Part shown: positions 26,622 to 33,934 of the stretch, one piece after another | Numbering within the stretch: position 1 is the stretch's first letter | Layout of the letters: each line of letters begins with the position of its first letter | Assembly (NCBI RefSeq): GCF_005405885.1 | Contig: NZ_BJFL01000011.1 | Location: 62,001 to 126,000 of the forward strand | DNA from: Gandjariella thermophila | GTDB lineage: Bacteria; Actinomycetota; Actinomycetes; Mycobacteriales; Pseudonocardiaceae | Direction of reading: 5' to 3' | DNA: 64,000 nucleotides | The notes under the pieces: model-generated | What the model was told of the DNA's origin: nothing | The model's database searches: none | Seen by the model: the letters and a program-made list of their open reading frames with translations, nothing else | Made by a program: the position numbers and the translations under genes

Positions 26622-27281
26622 TCAGCCCTGGCGTGATGGGGCCGCGCTGTCGGCGGATTCGAGGCCGAGCAGCCGGGCGACGATGACGAGTTGGTCGGCG
26701 TAGTGCTCGATGAACTCCGCCGAGCTGGGGTCCATCCCGGACACGCCCTCGATCACGTGCGGGAGCGTGGTGGGCGCCATCGCGGCCGCCATCAGCATGA
26801 TGGTCAGGCAGGCCGGGTCCACCTCGGCGGGCAGCCGGCCGGCCGCCTGCAGCGCGCGCACCTCGTCGATGCTGCCCTGCAGCCGCTTCGAGCGGGGGCC
26901 GTGGTCCGGATCGGTTTCCGGACCGGCGTATTCCAGGCCGCTCCACGCCATCAGCCGGACCGCGTCCGGGTTTCTCAGCGCCTCCAGCGCGTACCGGCGG
27001 ATCTGCTCGGGCAGCGGCGTGCCCGGTGCCACCAACTCGGTCTCGCGTTCCCGCCAGCGTTCCGAAATGGCCCGGTAGAGACCTTCCTTGCCGTCGAAGT
27101 AGTACGAGATCAGCTGCTGGTTGACGCCGGCCCGGGCGGCGATCGCGCCGATCCGGGCGCCCGCGTACCCGTGCGCGGCGAACTCGGCCGAGGCCGCGTC
27201 CAGGATCAGCCGGCGGGTGCGGTCCGGATCGCGCTGCCGCTCCTGCGGCCTGGGCGACCGGCGGGGCTTCGACGGTGGCAC
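26622..27281 (-). CDS. TetR family transcriptional regulator
   Basis: A 219-residue TetR repressor: N-terminal helix-turn-helix (about residues 22-70) with IAARAGVNQQLISYYFDGKEGLYRAI, and a helical ligand-binding domain. It is divergent from an MFS exporter gene with a 123-base intergenic region that holds a palindrome, the standard layout of a ligand-induced efflux pair. It probably represses the exporter, and perhaps itself, until the cluster product binds. The position inside the polyketide cluster supports a self-resistance role; the ligand is not known. Confidence 0.9.
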   Translation of the reverse strand: MPPSKPRRSPRPQERQRDPDRTRRLILDAASAEFAAHGYAGARIGAIAARAGVNQQLISYYFDGKEGLYRAISERWRERETELVAPGTPLPEQIRRYALEALRNPDAVRLMAWSGLEYAGPETDPDHGPRSKRLQGSIDEVRALQAAGRLPAEVDPACLTIMLMAAAMAPTTLPHVIEGVSGMDPSSAEFIEHYADQLVIVARLLGLESADSAAPSRQG

Positions 27282-27319
27282 ACGTCGACTATACGGCCAC
27301 CTGGCAGTATCAACTTACT

Positions 27320-27345
27320 GTCTGAGTTAACCAAACAACTGTTTG
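27320..27345. promoter_or_regulatory. Palindromic operator between tetR and the MFS exporter
   Basis: A perfect inverted repeat CAAACA-AC-TGTTTG (27332-27345), preceded by AACT...AGTT symmetry (27312-27328), lies in an AT-rich stretch rare in this DNA. It is midway between the divergent tetR and exporter genes, so it is the probable TetR binding site. Confidence 0.6.
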
Positions 27346-27404
27346 ACACAGTCGTGTGGGTCGTTGATTATGGAGTGGTCGGGTGAGCGCGGGAGGAGTA
27401 CGTC

Positions 27405-28841
27405 GTGGCGAGGCATCCGCTCAGGTGGTGGGCGCTGGCGGTGACGGTGCTGGCCGTCCTGGTGGACATGGTGGACAACCAGATCGTGTCGGTGGCGCTG
27501 CCGACCATCCAGCGCCAACTCGGCACCGGGGAGGCCGCGCTGCAGTGGATCTCCGCCGGTTACGCGCTGGGATTCGCGCTCACCCTGATCACCGGCGGCC
27601 GGCTGGGCGACAGGTACGGCCGCAAGCGGCTGTTCGTGCTCGGGATGGCCGCCTTCACGGTGGCGTCCCTGCTAGCCGGGCTCGCGCCGCAGGTCGGCGT
27701 GCTGATCGCCGCGCGGGTGGCGCAGGGCATCGGTTCCGGGCTGATGGTGCCGCAGGTGCTGTCGTTCATCTTCGCCGAGTTCGCCGAGGACGAGCGCCCG
27801 AAGGCGATGACGTACTACTCGGCCGCCTTCCCGATCGGTGGGCTGGCCGGGCCCCTGCTGGGCGGGGTGCTCACCGAGGCCAACCTGTTCGGTTCCGGTT
27901 GGCGGGCGATCTTCCTGGTCAACCTGCCGATCGGGGTGCTCGCGGTGGCCGGCGCCCTGCTGACCATGCCGGCCCGGCCGCACACCGCCGGGCAGCGCGT
28001 CGACCCGGGCGGGCTCGGTCTGCTCACCGCCGGGCTGTTCGCGGTGTTCTACCCGCTGGTGCAGGGCCGCGAACTGGGCTGGCCGTCGTGGGTGATCACG
28101 CTGCTGGTGGCGGCCGCGCCGCTGTTCGGACTGTTCGCCTACCAGCAGCGGGCGCACGCCCGCCGCGGCGGTGAGCCGCTGATCTCGCCGGGACTGCTGC
28201 GGTACCGCGGCCTGGTGGCGGGCCAGGCGGTGATGTTCTCGGTCAACACCGCGGTCGGGGTGTTCTTCGTGCTGACCCTGCACCTGCAGGTGGGGCTCGG
28301 GTTTTCACCGCTGGCGACGGCGCTGACCTTCCTGCCGGCGACGCTGGGCATCGTGGTGGGCAATGTCGTGGCGATGCGGATGGCGCCGCGCCTCGGGCGG
28401 TCGTTCACCGCCGCCGGGATCGTGGTGTTGATGGTGAGCCTGGCGGCGATCGCGGTCCTGGTGTGGTGGCTCGGCATGGCGTTGCGCGGCTGGGTGCTCA
28501 TCGTCCCCGAGGTCGGGTTCGGGGTGGGTATCGGCGCGGTGTTGAACTCGCTGTTCGGCACGTCGATGGCGGAGGTCAAACCGTACGAGGCGGGGTCGGC
28601 GTCCGGGGTGGTGAACACGACCGTCCAACTGGGAACGGCGACCGGAATCGCGCTGCTGGGCACGGTTTTCTTCAGCCGGCTGGGCAGCGGGTTCGTGGCG
28701 GCCACGGCGGCGGCGATGGCGGTGAGCATCGGGGTGCTGCTGCTGGGGCTGGTGGTGACGGCCGCGCTGCCCCGGGTGCGGCCGGGTGGGGATTCGTCCG
28801 ATGTGGCCGGTGGCATGACGACAGGAGCAGCGAAACGATGA
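27405..28841 (+). CDS. MFS drug exporter (DHA2/EmrB-QacA type, 14 TM)
   Basis: A 478-residue membrane protein. It has an N-terminal first TM segment (WWALAVTVLAVLVDMVDNQIVSVALP), the inter-TM motif GGRLGDRYGRKRLF (MFS motif A) and the motif C region (PIGGLAGPLLGG). Fourteen hydrophobic segments are expected from the length and pattern. Proton-driven efflux of the cluster product or of toxic intermediates is the likely role. The GTG start at 27405 has GGGAGGAG upstream. Its stop overlaps the start of the following FAD hydroxylase (ATGA), so both are induced together under TetR control. Confidence 0.92.
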   Translation: MARHPLRWWALAVTVLAVLVDMVDNQIVSVALPTIQRQLGTGEAALQWISAGYALGFALTLITGGRLGDRYGRKRLFVLGMAAFTVASLLAGLAPQVGVLIAARVAQGIGSGLMVPQVLSFIFAEFAEDERPKAMTYYSAAFPIGGLAGPLLGGVLTEANLFGSGWRAIFLVNLPIGVLAVAGALLTMPARPHTAGQRVDPGGLGLLTAGLFAVFYPLVQGRELGWPSWVITLLVAAAPLFGLFAYQQRAHARRGGEPLISPGLLRYRGLVAGQAVMFSVNTAVGVFFVLTLHLQVGLGFSPLATALTFLPATLGIVVGNVVAMRMAPRLGRSFTAAGIVVLMVSLAAIAVLVWWLGMALRGWVLIVPEVGFGVGIGAVLNSLFGTSMAEVKPYEAGSASGVVNTTVQLGTATGIALLGTVFFSRLGSGFVAATAAAMAVSIGVLLLGLVVTAALPRVRPGGDSSDVAGGMTTGAAKR

Positions 28842-30469
28842 CCGAACCGGATCACCACAGGACCGCCGTGCTCGTCGTGGGGGGAGGGATCGCCGGCCTG
28901 TCCGCGGCACTCTTCCTCGCCCGGCAGGGGGTCCGGCCGATCCTGGTCGAGCGGCACCCGTCCACGGCGCTGCTGCCGCAGGCGCGGGCGTTCAACCCGC
29001 GCTCGATGGAGATCTACCGCGCCTTCGGCCTGGCCGAGGCGATCGGCGGCCGCACCTCGATCCTGACCGACCTCCCGGAGATGATCGGCGCGGACACGCT
29101 GGCCGGCCAGGAACGCTTCCGCTTCGATCTGCTGGCCCAGGTCCGGCCGCCGGCGACGCTCAGCCCCACCGACTGGGGAATGATCGACCAGGACGAGTTG
29201 GAACGCCTGGTGCGCGGCGCCACCGAGCGGAGCGGCGCCGACGTGCGGTTCGGCACCGAACTGGTCTCCTTCGTCTCCGCCGACGACGGCGTGACGGCCA
29301 CCGTGCGCGATCTCGCCAGCGGCGGCGAGTACCGCATCCACGCCGACTACCTGGTCGCCGCGGACGGCAACCGCGCGGGCATCCGCACCCGGCTCGGCAT
29401 CGGCGCGGACGGACCCGGCGTCCTGCTGCACGTCGCGAACTACGTCTTCGACGCCGACCTCGGTGCCGCGCTGCGGGGCCGCCGGTTCCTGCTCGCCTAC
29501 CTGGACCAGCCGAGGGCGGGCACCACGCTGAGCCCGCTGCGCGAGTTCGGGCGGTGGGCGCTGGCGGTGCCCTACCGCCCGGAGGCGGGCGAGAGCCTCG
29601 ACGACTTCTCCGAGCGGCGCTGCGCCGAACTGGCCCGCCTCGCGGTCGGGGACCCAGGCCTCGACATCACGCTCGTCCCGCCGGTGCCCGGGTGGACCCG
29701 GAAGGTCACCGGCACCCGGATCGGCGGGTGGGTCGCACACCGGTACCGGGCCGGGCGGGTGTTCTTCGTCGGCGACGCCGCCCACGTCGTGCCGCCCTCC
29801 GGTTCCTACGGCGCGAACACCGGCATCGCGGACGCGCACAACCTGGCGTGGAAGCTCGCCGCCGTGGTCCGGGGCCAGGCCGGGGACGCCCTGCTGGACA
29901 GCTACGAGGACGAGCGCCGCCCGGTCGCGCAGGTCACGCTGGAACAGGCGATGCGGCTGCTGCACGGCCGCCACGAGGGAACCGGCGCCACCGCCGTCGA
30001 CGACCTGACCATGATCTTCGGGTACCGGTACGACTCGGCGGCCGTCCTCGCCGACGGGCCCGCCCCGGACGGCCCGGTGGAGGACCCGCGCAAGCCGAGC
30101 GGGCACCCGGGCCTGCGCGCCCCGCACGTCTGGCTGGATCGGGCCGGGACACGGCTGTCCACGCTGGACCTGTGCCACGACGCGTTCACTCTGCTGGTCG
30201 GACCGGACGGCGCGGAGTGGACGACGGCGGCCCGGACGGCGGCGGGGTCGTGCGGCGTCGACCTGCGGACCCACCACATCGGCGTCGAGTTGACCGACTT
30301 CGAGGACCGGTGGCTGGCCGCCTACGGCGTGACCAGGACGGGCGCGACGCTGGTCCGCCCGGACGGATTCGTCGCCTGGCGCGCCGGCGACCTCCCCCGA
30401 CACCCGGCACAGGAACTCCGGCAGGCGTTGCGCCGCCTGCTCGCGCGGGATGCCCGCCACCAGCCATGA
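28838..30469 (+). CDS. FAD-dependent aromatic hydroxylase with C-terminal thioredoxin-like domain
   Basis: A 543-residue class A flavin monooxygenase: GGGIAGLSAALFLARQG, RAFNPRSMEIYRAFG, YLVAADGNRAGIR and GDAAHVVPPSGSYGANTGIADAHN, with a C-terminal thioredoxin-like region (HVWLDRAGTRLSTLDL onward). It is related to 10334-12004. It hydroxylates an aromatic ring using NADPH and O2. Translational coupling to the MFS exporter is unusual for a pure biosynthetic step and might mean that it makes, or inactivates, the exported form; this is speculation. Alternatively it is simply co-regulated by TetR. Confidence 0.92.
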   Translation: MTEPDHHRTAVLVVGGGIAGLSAALFLARQGVRPILVERHPSTALLPQARAFNPRSMEIYRAFGLAEAIGGRTSILTDLPEMIGADTLAGQERFRFDLLAQVRPPATLSPTDWGMIDQDELERLVRGATERSGADVRFGTELVSFVSADDGVTATVRDLASGGEYRIHADYLVAADGNRAGIRTRLGIGADGPGVLLHVANYVFDADLGAALRGRRFLLAYLDQPRAGTTLSPLREFGRWALAVPYRPEAGESLDDFSERRCAELARLAVGDPGLDITLVPPVPGWTRKVTGTRIGGWVAHRYRAGRVFFVGDAAHVVPPSGSYGANTGIADAHNLAWKLAAVVRGQAGDALLDSYEDERRPVAQVTLEQAMRLLHGRHEGTGATAVDDLTMIFGYRYDSAAVLADGPAPDGPVEDPRKPSGHPGLRAPHVWLDRAGTRLSTLDLCHDAFTLLVGPDGAEWTTAARTAAGSCGVDLRTHHIGVELTDFEDRWLAAYGVTRTGATLVRPDGFVAWRAGDLPRHPAQELRQALRRLLARDARHQP

Positions 30470-30480
30470 ATCGTGGCCGG

Positions 30481-30960
30481 TCAGCCCCGCCCGGCCGCCA
30501 TCAGCAGCAGGGTGACGGCCACGCAGTTGGTGAGCAGGGCGAGGACGGTCAGCGTGGTGCGTACCCGGTTCCACGCCGCCCACGGGCGGCGCGGGTCCCG
30601 GCTCGGGAAGTCGGCCGGCAGGTTGTCCGGGTCGAGGGTGCGCACCCACCGGTTCACCGGCACGTTCTTGACCAGCGAGATGGTGATCGCGGCGAGCGTG
30701 AGCACCGCGCCCACCGCGTACAGCCCGCGTGCCGCGCTCGCCCGCACCGCCACCAGCAGCACCAGGTCACCGACCGCGGTCGTCACCAGGCAGATCGGCA
30801 TGAACGGGTCGTAGCGGGTGGAGAAGAACGCGTGCGCGTGCACGTAGCGGTCCGGCGGTAGCGACGACAGCAGCGGCCAGCCACCGAGTTGCGTGCCCAT
30901 CAGCACACCCGCGGCGAGCCCGTTGGCGAGCAGCACGACCGAAACGACGACAGCGACCAC
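30481..30960 (-). CDS. DUF1772 / anthrone oxygenase-like membrane protein (copy 2)
   Basis: A 159-residue protein with about four hydrophobic segments (VVVSVVLLANGLAAGVLMGT; ICLVTTAVGDLVLLVAV; GAVLTLAAITISLV; TVLALLTNCVAVTLLLM) and the family block VKNVPVNRWVRTLDP. It is a homologue of 8569-9018. Family members next to aromatic polyketide genes can act as anthrone oxygenases. The GTG start at 30960 is the first usable start in the homologous region. It is a single-gene transcription unit with its own SARP-like box, convergent with the FAD hydroxylase 11 bases away. Confidence 0.83.
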   Translation of the reverse strand: MVAVVVSVVLLANGLAAGVLMGTQLGGWPLLSSLPPDRYVHAHAFFSTRYDPFMPICLVTTAVGDLVLLVAVRASAARGLYAVGAVLTLAAITISLVKNVPVNRWVRTLDPDNLPADFPSRDPRRPWAAWNRVRTTLTVLALLTNCVAVTLLLMAAGRG

Positions 30961-31011
30961 GGCACACCCTCGGTTGGCGTCGGAACGAACCGGGCCAACC
31001 CTGCTGCGGTC

Positions 31012-31040
31012 GGCTTGAACGGCTCTCGAGCGCGGCTGAA
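31012..31040 (-). promoter_or_regulatory. SARP-type box upstream of the second DUF1772 gene
   Basis: On the minus strand TTCAGCC (31040), TCGAGAG (31029) and TCAAGCC (31018) start 11 bp apart, 52 bases before the GTG at 30960. Confidence 0.6.
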
Positions 31041-31135
31041 TCCCGGTCGGGCAGCCCTCCCGGCGCCCTGGCGAAACCGGCAGATCAGCAGGACGGCCGC
31101 CGGGCCCCGTGGATGGCCAACCCGGCCTGAGGACA

Positions 31136-31180
31136 CCATAGTACGTATAGCCATAATATGACTGTCCATATAGCATCTAG
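31136..31180 (+). repeat. Three 15-bp CCATA-led direct repeats, probable operator
   Basis: CCATA recurs at 31136, 31151 and 31166, exactly 15 bp apart; the first and third units also share a TAG end. The block is strikingly AT-rich for this DNA and includes the palindromes TACGTA and CATAATATG. It lies 63 bases before the FAD monooxygenase start at 31243, so it may hold the promoter or a regulator site, possibly for PadR. Confidence 0.45.
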
Positions 31181-31242
31181 TCGTCCGCCGAGCGGCGCCC
31201 CGACGGGTTCCGCTCCGCTCTCGCCCAAGGGGGTACCGGCTC

Positions 31243-32592
31243 ATGGCCAGCCCGTTCCACGTGATCGTGATCGGCGCCGGCACCGGAGGCATGTGCCTGG
31301 CGCACGGCCTCCGGCGCGCGGGCATCGGCGTCGCCGTCTACGAGCGCGACCGCACCCGCTCCGACGGCCTGTACGGCTACCGGGTCGGCATCGACCCGGA
31401 CGGCAGCCGCGCGCTGCACCAGTGCCTGCCGCCCGACCTGTACGAGACCTTCGTCGCCACCTGCGCCCGCGCGCCGCGCTACTTCAACATGCTGGACGAG
31501 CACTTCGACGAGGTGCTGTCGCTGCGGTTGCGCGACGACACCGACCCGGTCGACAGCGAGAAGTCGGTCAGCAGGATGACGCTGCGCCAGGTACTGCTCA
31601 CCGGCCTCGAGGACGCCGTCCACTTCGGCAAGGACTTCCAGCGCTACCAGACCAACCCGGACGGAACGGTCACCGCGTTCTTCGCGGACGGCACGTCGGC
31701 GACCGGCGACCTCCTGGTCGCCGCCGACGGCACCCGCTCCCGGGTCCGCAGGCAGTACCTGCCGCACGCCAGGGTGGTGCCGAGCGGCATCGTGGCGATC
31801 AGCGCCAAGGTCCCGCTCACCGACGAGACCAGGAACCTGTTGCCGCCCAAGGTGTTCTTCGGTATCTCCACGATCTTCGCGCCGAAGGGCTTCTTCGGGA
31901 TCCTGCACGTCATGGAGTTCCCCTGGGACCGTGCCGGCCGGGTGAAGGGCGGCATCGGCGGCAACGACGCGGAACTGATCGCGCAGTGGCCGGGTCTGCT
32001 CTACGACAACACCCGCGACTACATCAACTGGGGCTTCGCCGCGTCCACCCGGTGGCTGCCCGGCGACGTGCTGAGCCTGAGCGGGCCGGAACTGGTCACG
32101 GTGGTCCGGGAACTGACGCCCACCTGGAGCCCCACCTTCCACACCCTGCTGGACCGCACCGACACCAGCACCTGCGTGCCGATCGACGTGGCCACCTCCG
32201 AGCCCATCCCGGCATGGCCGACCACGAACGTCACGCTGCTCGGCGACGCCATCCACACGATGACGCCCGGTCGCGGCGTGGGCGCCAACACGGCGCTGCG
32301 GGACGCCGCGTTACTGACCCGCAGGCTGATCGACGCCCGCGACGGCAGGCTGTCCCTGCTCGAGGCGGTCCACCGGTACGAGACCAAGATGATCGACTAC
32401 GGGTTCCGGGCGGTGCTGGACTCCCGCAAGCAGCAGGGCGGCGACAACCCCATGCACCGGCCGGTCATCGGCCGGCTGGCACTGGCCGGCATGCGCACCG
32501 CGATGCGGACGGTCAACCACCTGCCACCCCTGAAGAAGAAGATGACCGACGACCTGTACCGCTACCGGGGCTTCGAGCGCGACGACGACTGA
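31243..32592 (+). CDS. FAD-dependent monooxygenase, compact type
   Basis: A 449-residue flavoprotein related to 12960-14246: GAGTGGMCLAHGLRRAGI, YRVGIDPDGSRALHQCLPP, RMTLRQVLL, LLVAADGTRSRVRRQYLP and GDAIHTMTPGRGVGANTALRDA. It has no thioredoxin domain. In place of the usual GD-A-A-H it has GDAIH. It is a candidate for the Baeyer-Villiger or ring-rearranging oxidation that makes a xanthone, by analogy with lysolipin/xantholipin-type enzymes (inference). Start ATG 31243 follows AAGGGGG. It is the last evident cluster gene on the right and overlaps the next gene tail to tail by 31 bases. Confidence 0.9.
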   Translation: MASPFHVIVIGAGTGGMCLAHGLRRAGIGVAVYERDRTRSDGLYGYRVGIDPDGSRALHQCLPPDLYETFVATCARAPRYFNMLDEHFDEVLSLRLRDDTDPVDSEKSVSRMTLRQVLLTGLEDAVHFGKDFQRYQTNPDGTVTAFFADGTSATGDLLVAADGTRSRVRRQYLPHARVVPSGIVAISAKVPLTDETRNLLPPKVFFGISTIFAPKGFFGILHVMEFPWDRAGRVKGGIGGNDAELIAQWPGLLYDNTRDYINWGFAASTRWLPGDVLSLSGPELVTVVRELTPTWSPTFHTLLDRTDTSTCVPIDVATSEPIPAWPTTNVTLLGDAIHTMTPGRGVGANTALRDAALLTRRLIDARDGRLSLLEAVHRYETKMIDYGFRAVLDSRKQQGGDNPMHRPVIGRLALAGMRTAMRTVNHLPPLKKKMTDDLYRYRGFERDDD

Positions 32593-33332
32593 GCACCCGC
32601 CCCGCGCCGCGTGATGGAGATGATCTCCGGGCTGGTCGCGGTGAGCGGACCACCAGTCCAGTCCCCGAACTGCTGCTCGACCACCAGGCCGGCCTCGGCC
32701 AGCAACGCGGACAGCGCATCGGGACCGAGGAACCGCAGCGTGCTCCGGCTCGTCCTGGGTCGCTCCCAGCCGGGACTGCTGAACGTCGTGGTGAACCGGA
32801 CGACGTCCCCCACGACCGGAGTGCGGACCTGGTGCCACATCCGCAGTGCCACACCATCCGCATTGGTCACCTCGACAACGTGCTCAGGCGTCCACCGCCG
32901 CCACGCCCGCGCCGCCGGGTTGCGCGTCTCGAACACGAACCGGCCGTTCTCGGTGAGTGCCGACCAGATCGCGGCCAGCGCGGCGCGCAACTCCTCGTCG
33001 GTGACGAAAACCTGGAACGCGTGGCCGGTCATCACCACCAGATCGAACTCGCGTTCCCAGGCGACCGAGGACAGATCGCCGAGCACCCATTCGATGTCCG
33101 ACCGCCTGCGCGCCTGCGCCAGCATCCCCACCGCCGGGTCCAGCCCGCACAGCCGCCCGGTGTGGCCGGCGTCCCGCGCCGCGTGCAGCAGCGCACCCGT
33201 CCCGCACCCGACGTCCAGCACCGACTCCGCAGCCATCACCAACGGCAGGTAGAAGTCGCGGTCGTCGCGTGCCGGGTTCAGCACGTCGTACCACGCCGCA
33301 AGCTCGGCATCCGCGAACTGGCGATCCACCAT
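32562..33332 (-). CDS. Class I SAM-dependent methyltransferase
   Basis: A 256-residue methyltransferase: FADAELAAWYDVLNP, the SAM motif SVLDVGCGTGALLHAARD, GLDPAVGMLAQARRR, VLGDLSSVAWEREFDLVVMTGHAFQ and FETRNPAARAWRRW. It resembles uncharacterised actinomycete methyltransferases of general metabolism more than the cluster O-methyltransferases. Its C-terminal 31 bases overlap the end of the FAD monooxygenase on the other strand, so it may mark the cluster boundary. Substrate unknown. Confidence 0.85.
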   Translation of the reverse strand: MVDRQFADAELAAWYDVLNPARDDRDFYLPLVMAAESVLDVGCGTGALLHAARDAGHTGRLCGLDPAVGMLAQARRRSDIEWVLGDLSSVAWEREFDLVVMTGHAFQVFVTDEELRAALAAIWSALTENGRFVFETRNPAARAWRRWTPEHVVEVTNADGVALRMWHQVRTPVVGDVVRFTTTFSSPGWERPRTSRSTLRFLGPDALSALLAEAGLVVEQQFGDWTGGPLTATSPEIISITRRGAGAQSSSRSKPR

Positions 33333-33377
33333 CAGGCCACCGTGCCGAGCGCCGTGTCCCAACGCGACCGAATAAGT

Positions 33378-33581
33378 TCACCGCGCACCGTCGGCCCCGA
33401 AGCAGCCGGCGCAACACGGCCAGCCGGCACTCGCACCGTCGCATCGGGGAACGCATACCGCCCCACACGGCGCGGCGTGCAGCGGAACACCCCAGCAGAC
33501 GATCACCCGTCCGTCCGGCTCCAGCCGGTGCAGCAGCCGCCGGAACACACCCGTACCGACCCGCCGGCCCGGCTCAGTCAC
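33378..33581 (-). CDS. Small Cys-rich protein, function unknown
   Basis: A 67-residue ORF that starts at GTG 33581 and overlaps the end of the next upstream ORF by 8 bases. The second half contains seven cysteines (WGVPLHAAPCGAVC, CDGASAGWPCCAGC), suggesting metal binding. I recognise no named family. Its overlap with the neighbouring small gene supports its being real. Confidence 0.5.
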   Translation of the reverse strand: MTEPGRRVGTGVFRRLLHRLEPDGRVIVCWGVPLHAAPCGAVCVPRCDGASAGWPCCAGCFGADGAR

Positions 33582-33816
33582 CAGCGGAAAGCCGGTCCGG
33601 CCGCGGCAGCGGTGCGCGCAACAGGCAGGCGGTGCACGGCATCCCAGCCGGTTCTGGGAGCAACTCCGCCGCACCGGGCGGAATCCGCGCGCCGCAGTAC
33701 GCCACCAGGACTGCGGGCACCGCGCTGCCCGCGGGCACCGGCACCACGTGCACCACTCGACGCGACTCGCCGACCACGCCGGGACGCAGCCGCACCAGCA
33801 GGACCGGCCGCGTCAC
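33574..33816 (-). CDS. Small conserved-looking actinomycete protein, function unknown
   Basis: An 80-residue protein: VVHVVPVPAGSAVPAVLVAYCGARIPPGAAELL, then PAGMPCTACLL. The CG and CTAC segments could bind a metal. It looks like the small proteins that accompany XRE-type regulators in Pseudonocardiales, but I cannot name the family. The GTG start at 33816 is assigned from the onset of non-polar, structured sequence. It is followed by the Cys-rich ORF, with overlapping stop and start, and preceded by the XRE regulator gene. Confidence 0.6.
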   Translation of the reverse strand: MTRPVLLVRLRPGVVGESRRVVHVVPVPAGSAVPAVLVAYCGARIPPGAAELLPEPAGMPCTACLLRAPLPRPDRLSAGD

Positions 33817-33934
33817 GCCCGCCTCCGGACCGGGTCAAGATCGATCACGTACTCGTCGTCGGCTGCCGGGGCCTCGTCGCTCAGGGCAGAAGCGTGGGCA
33901 CCCTGGGGCAGATCGGGGCGACAAGGCGGCAGGT

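Noticed and set aside
28139-30649. An 836-residue open frame on the minus strand across the exporter and hydroxylase genes
   Set aside because: High GC leaves antisense frames open. The sequence is Arg/Pro/Gly-rich, without any family motif, while the plus strand has clear MFS and FAD hydroxylase genes.
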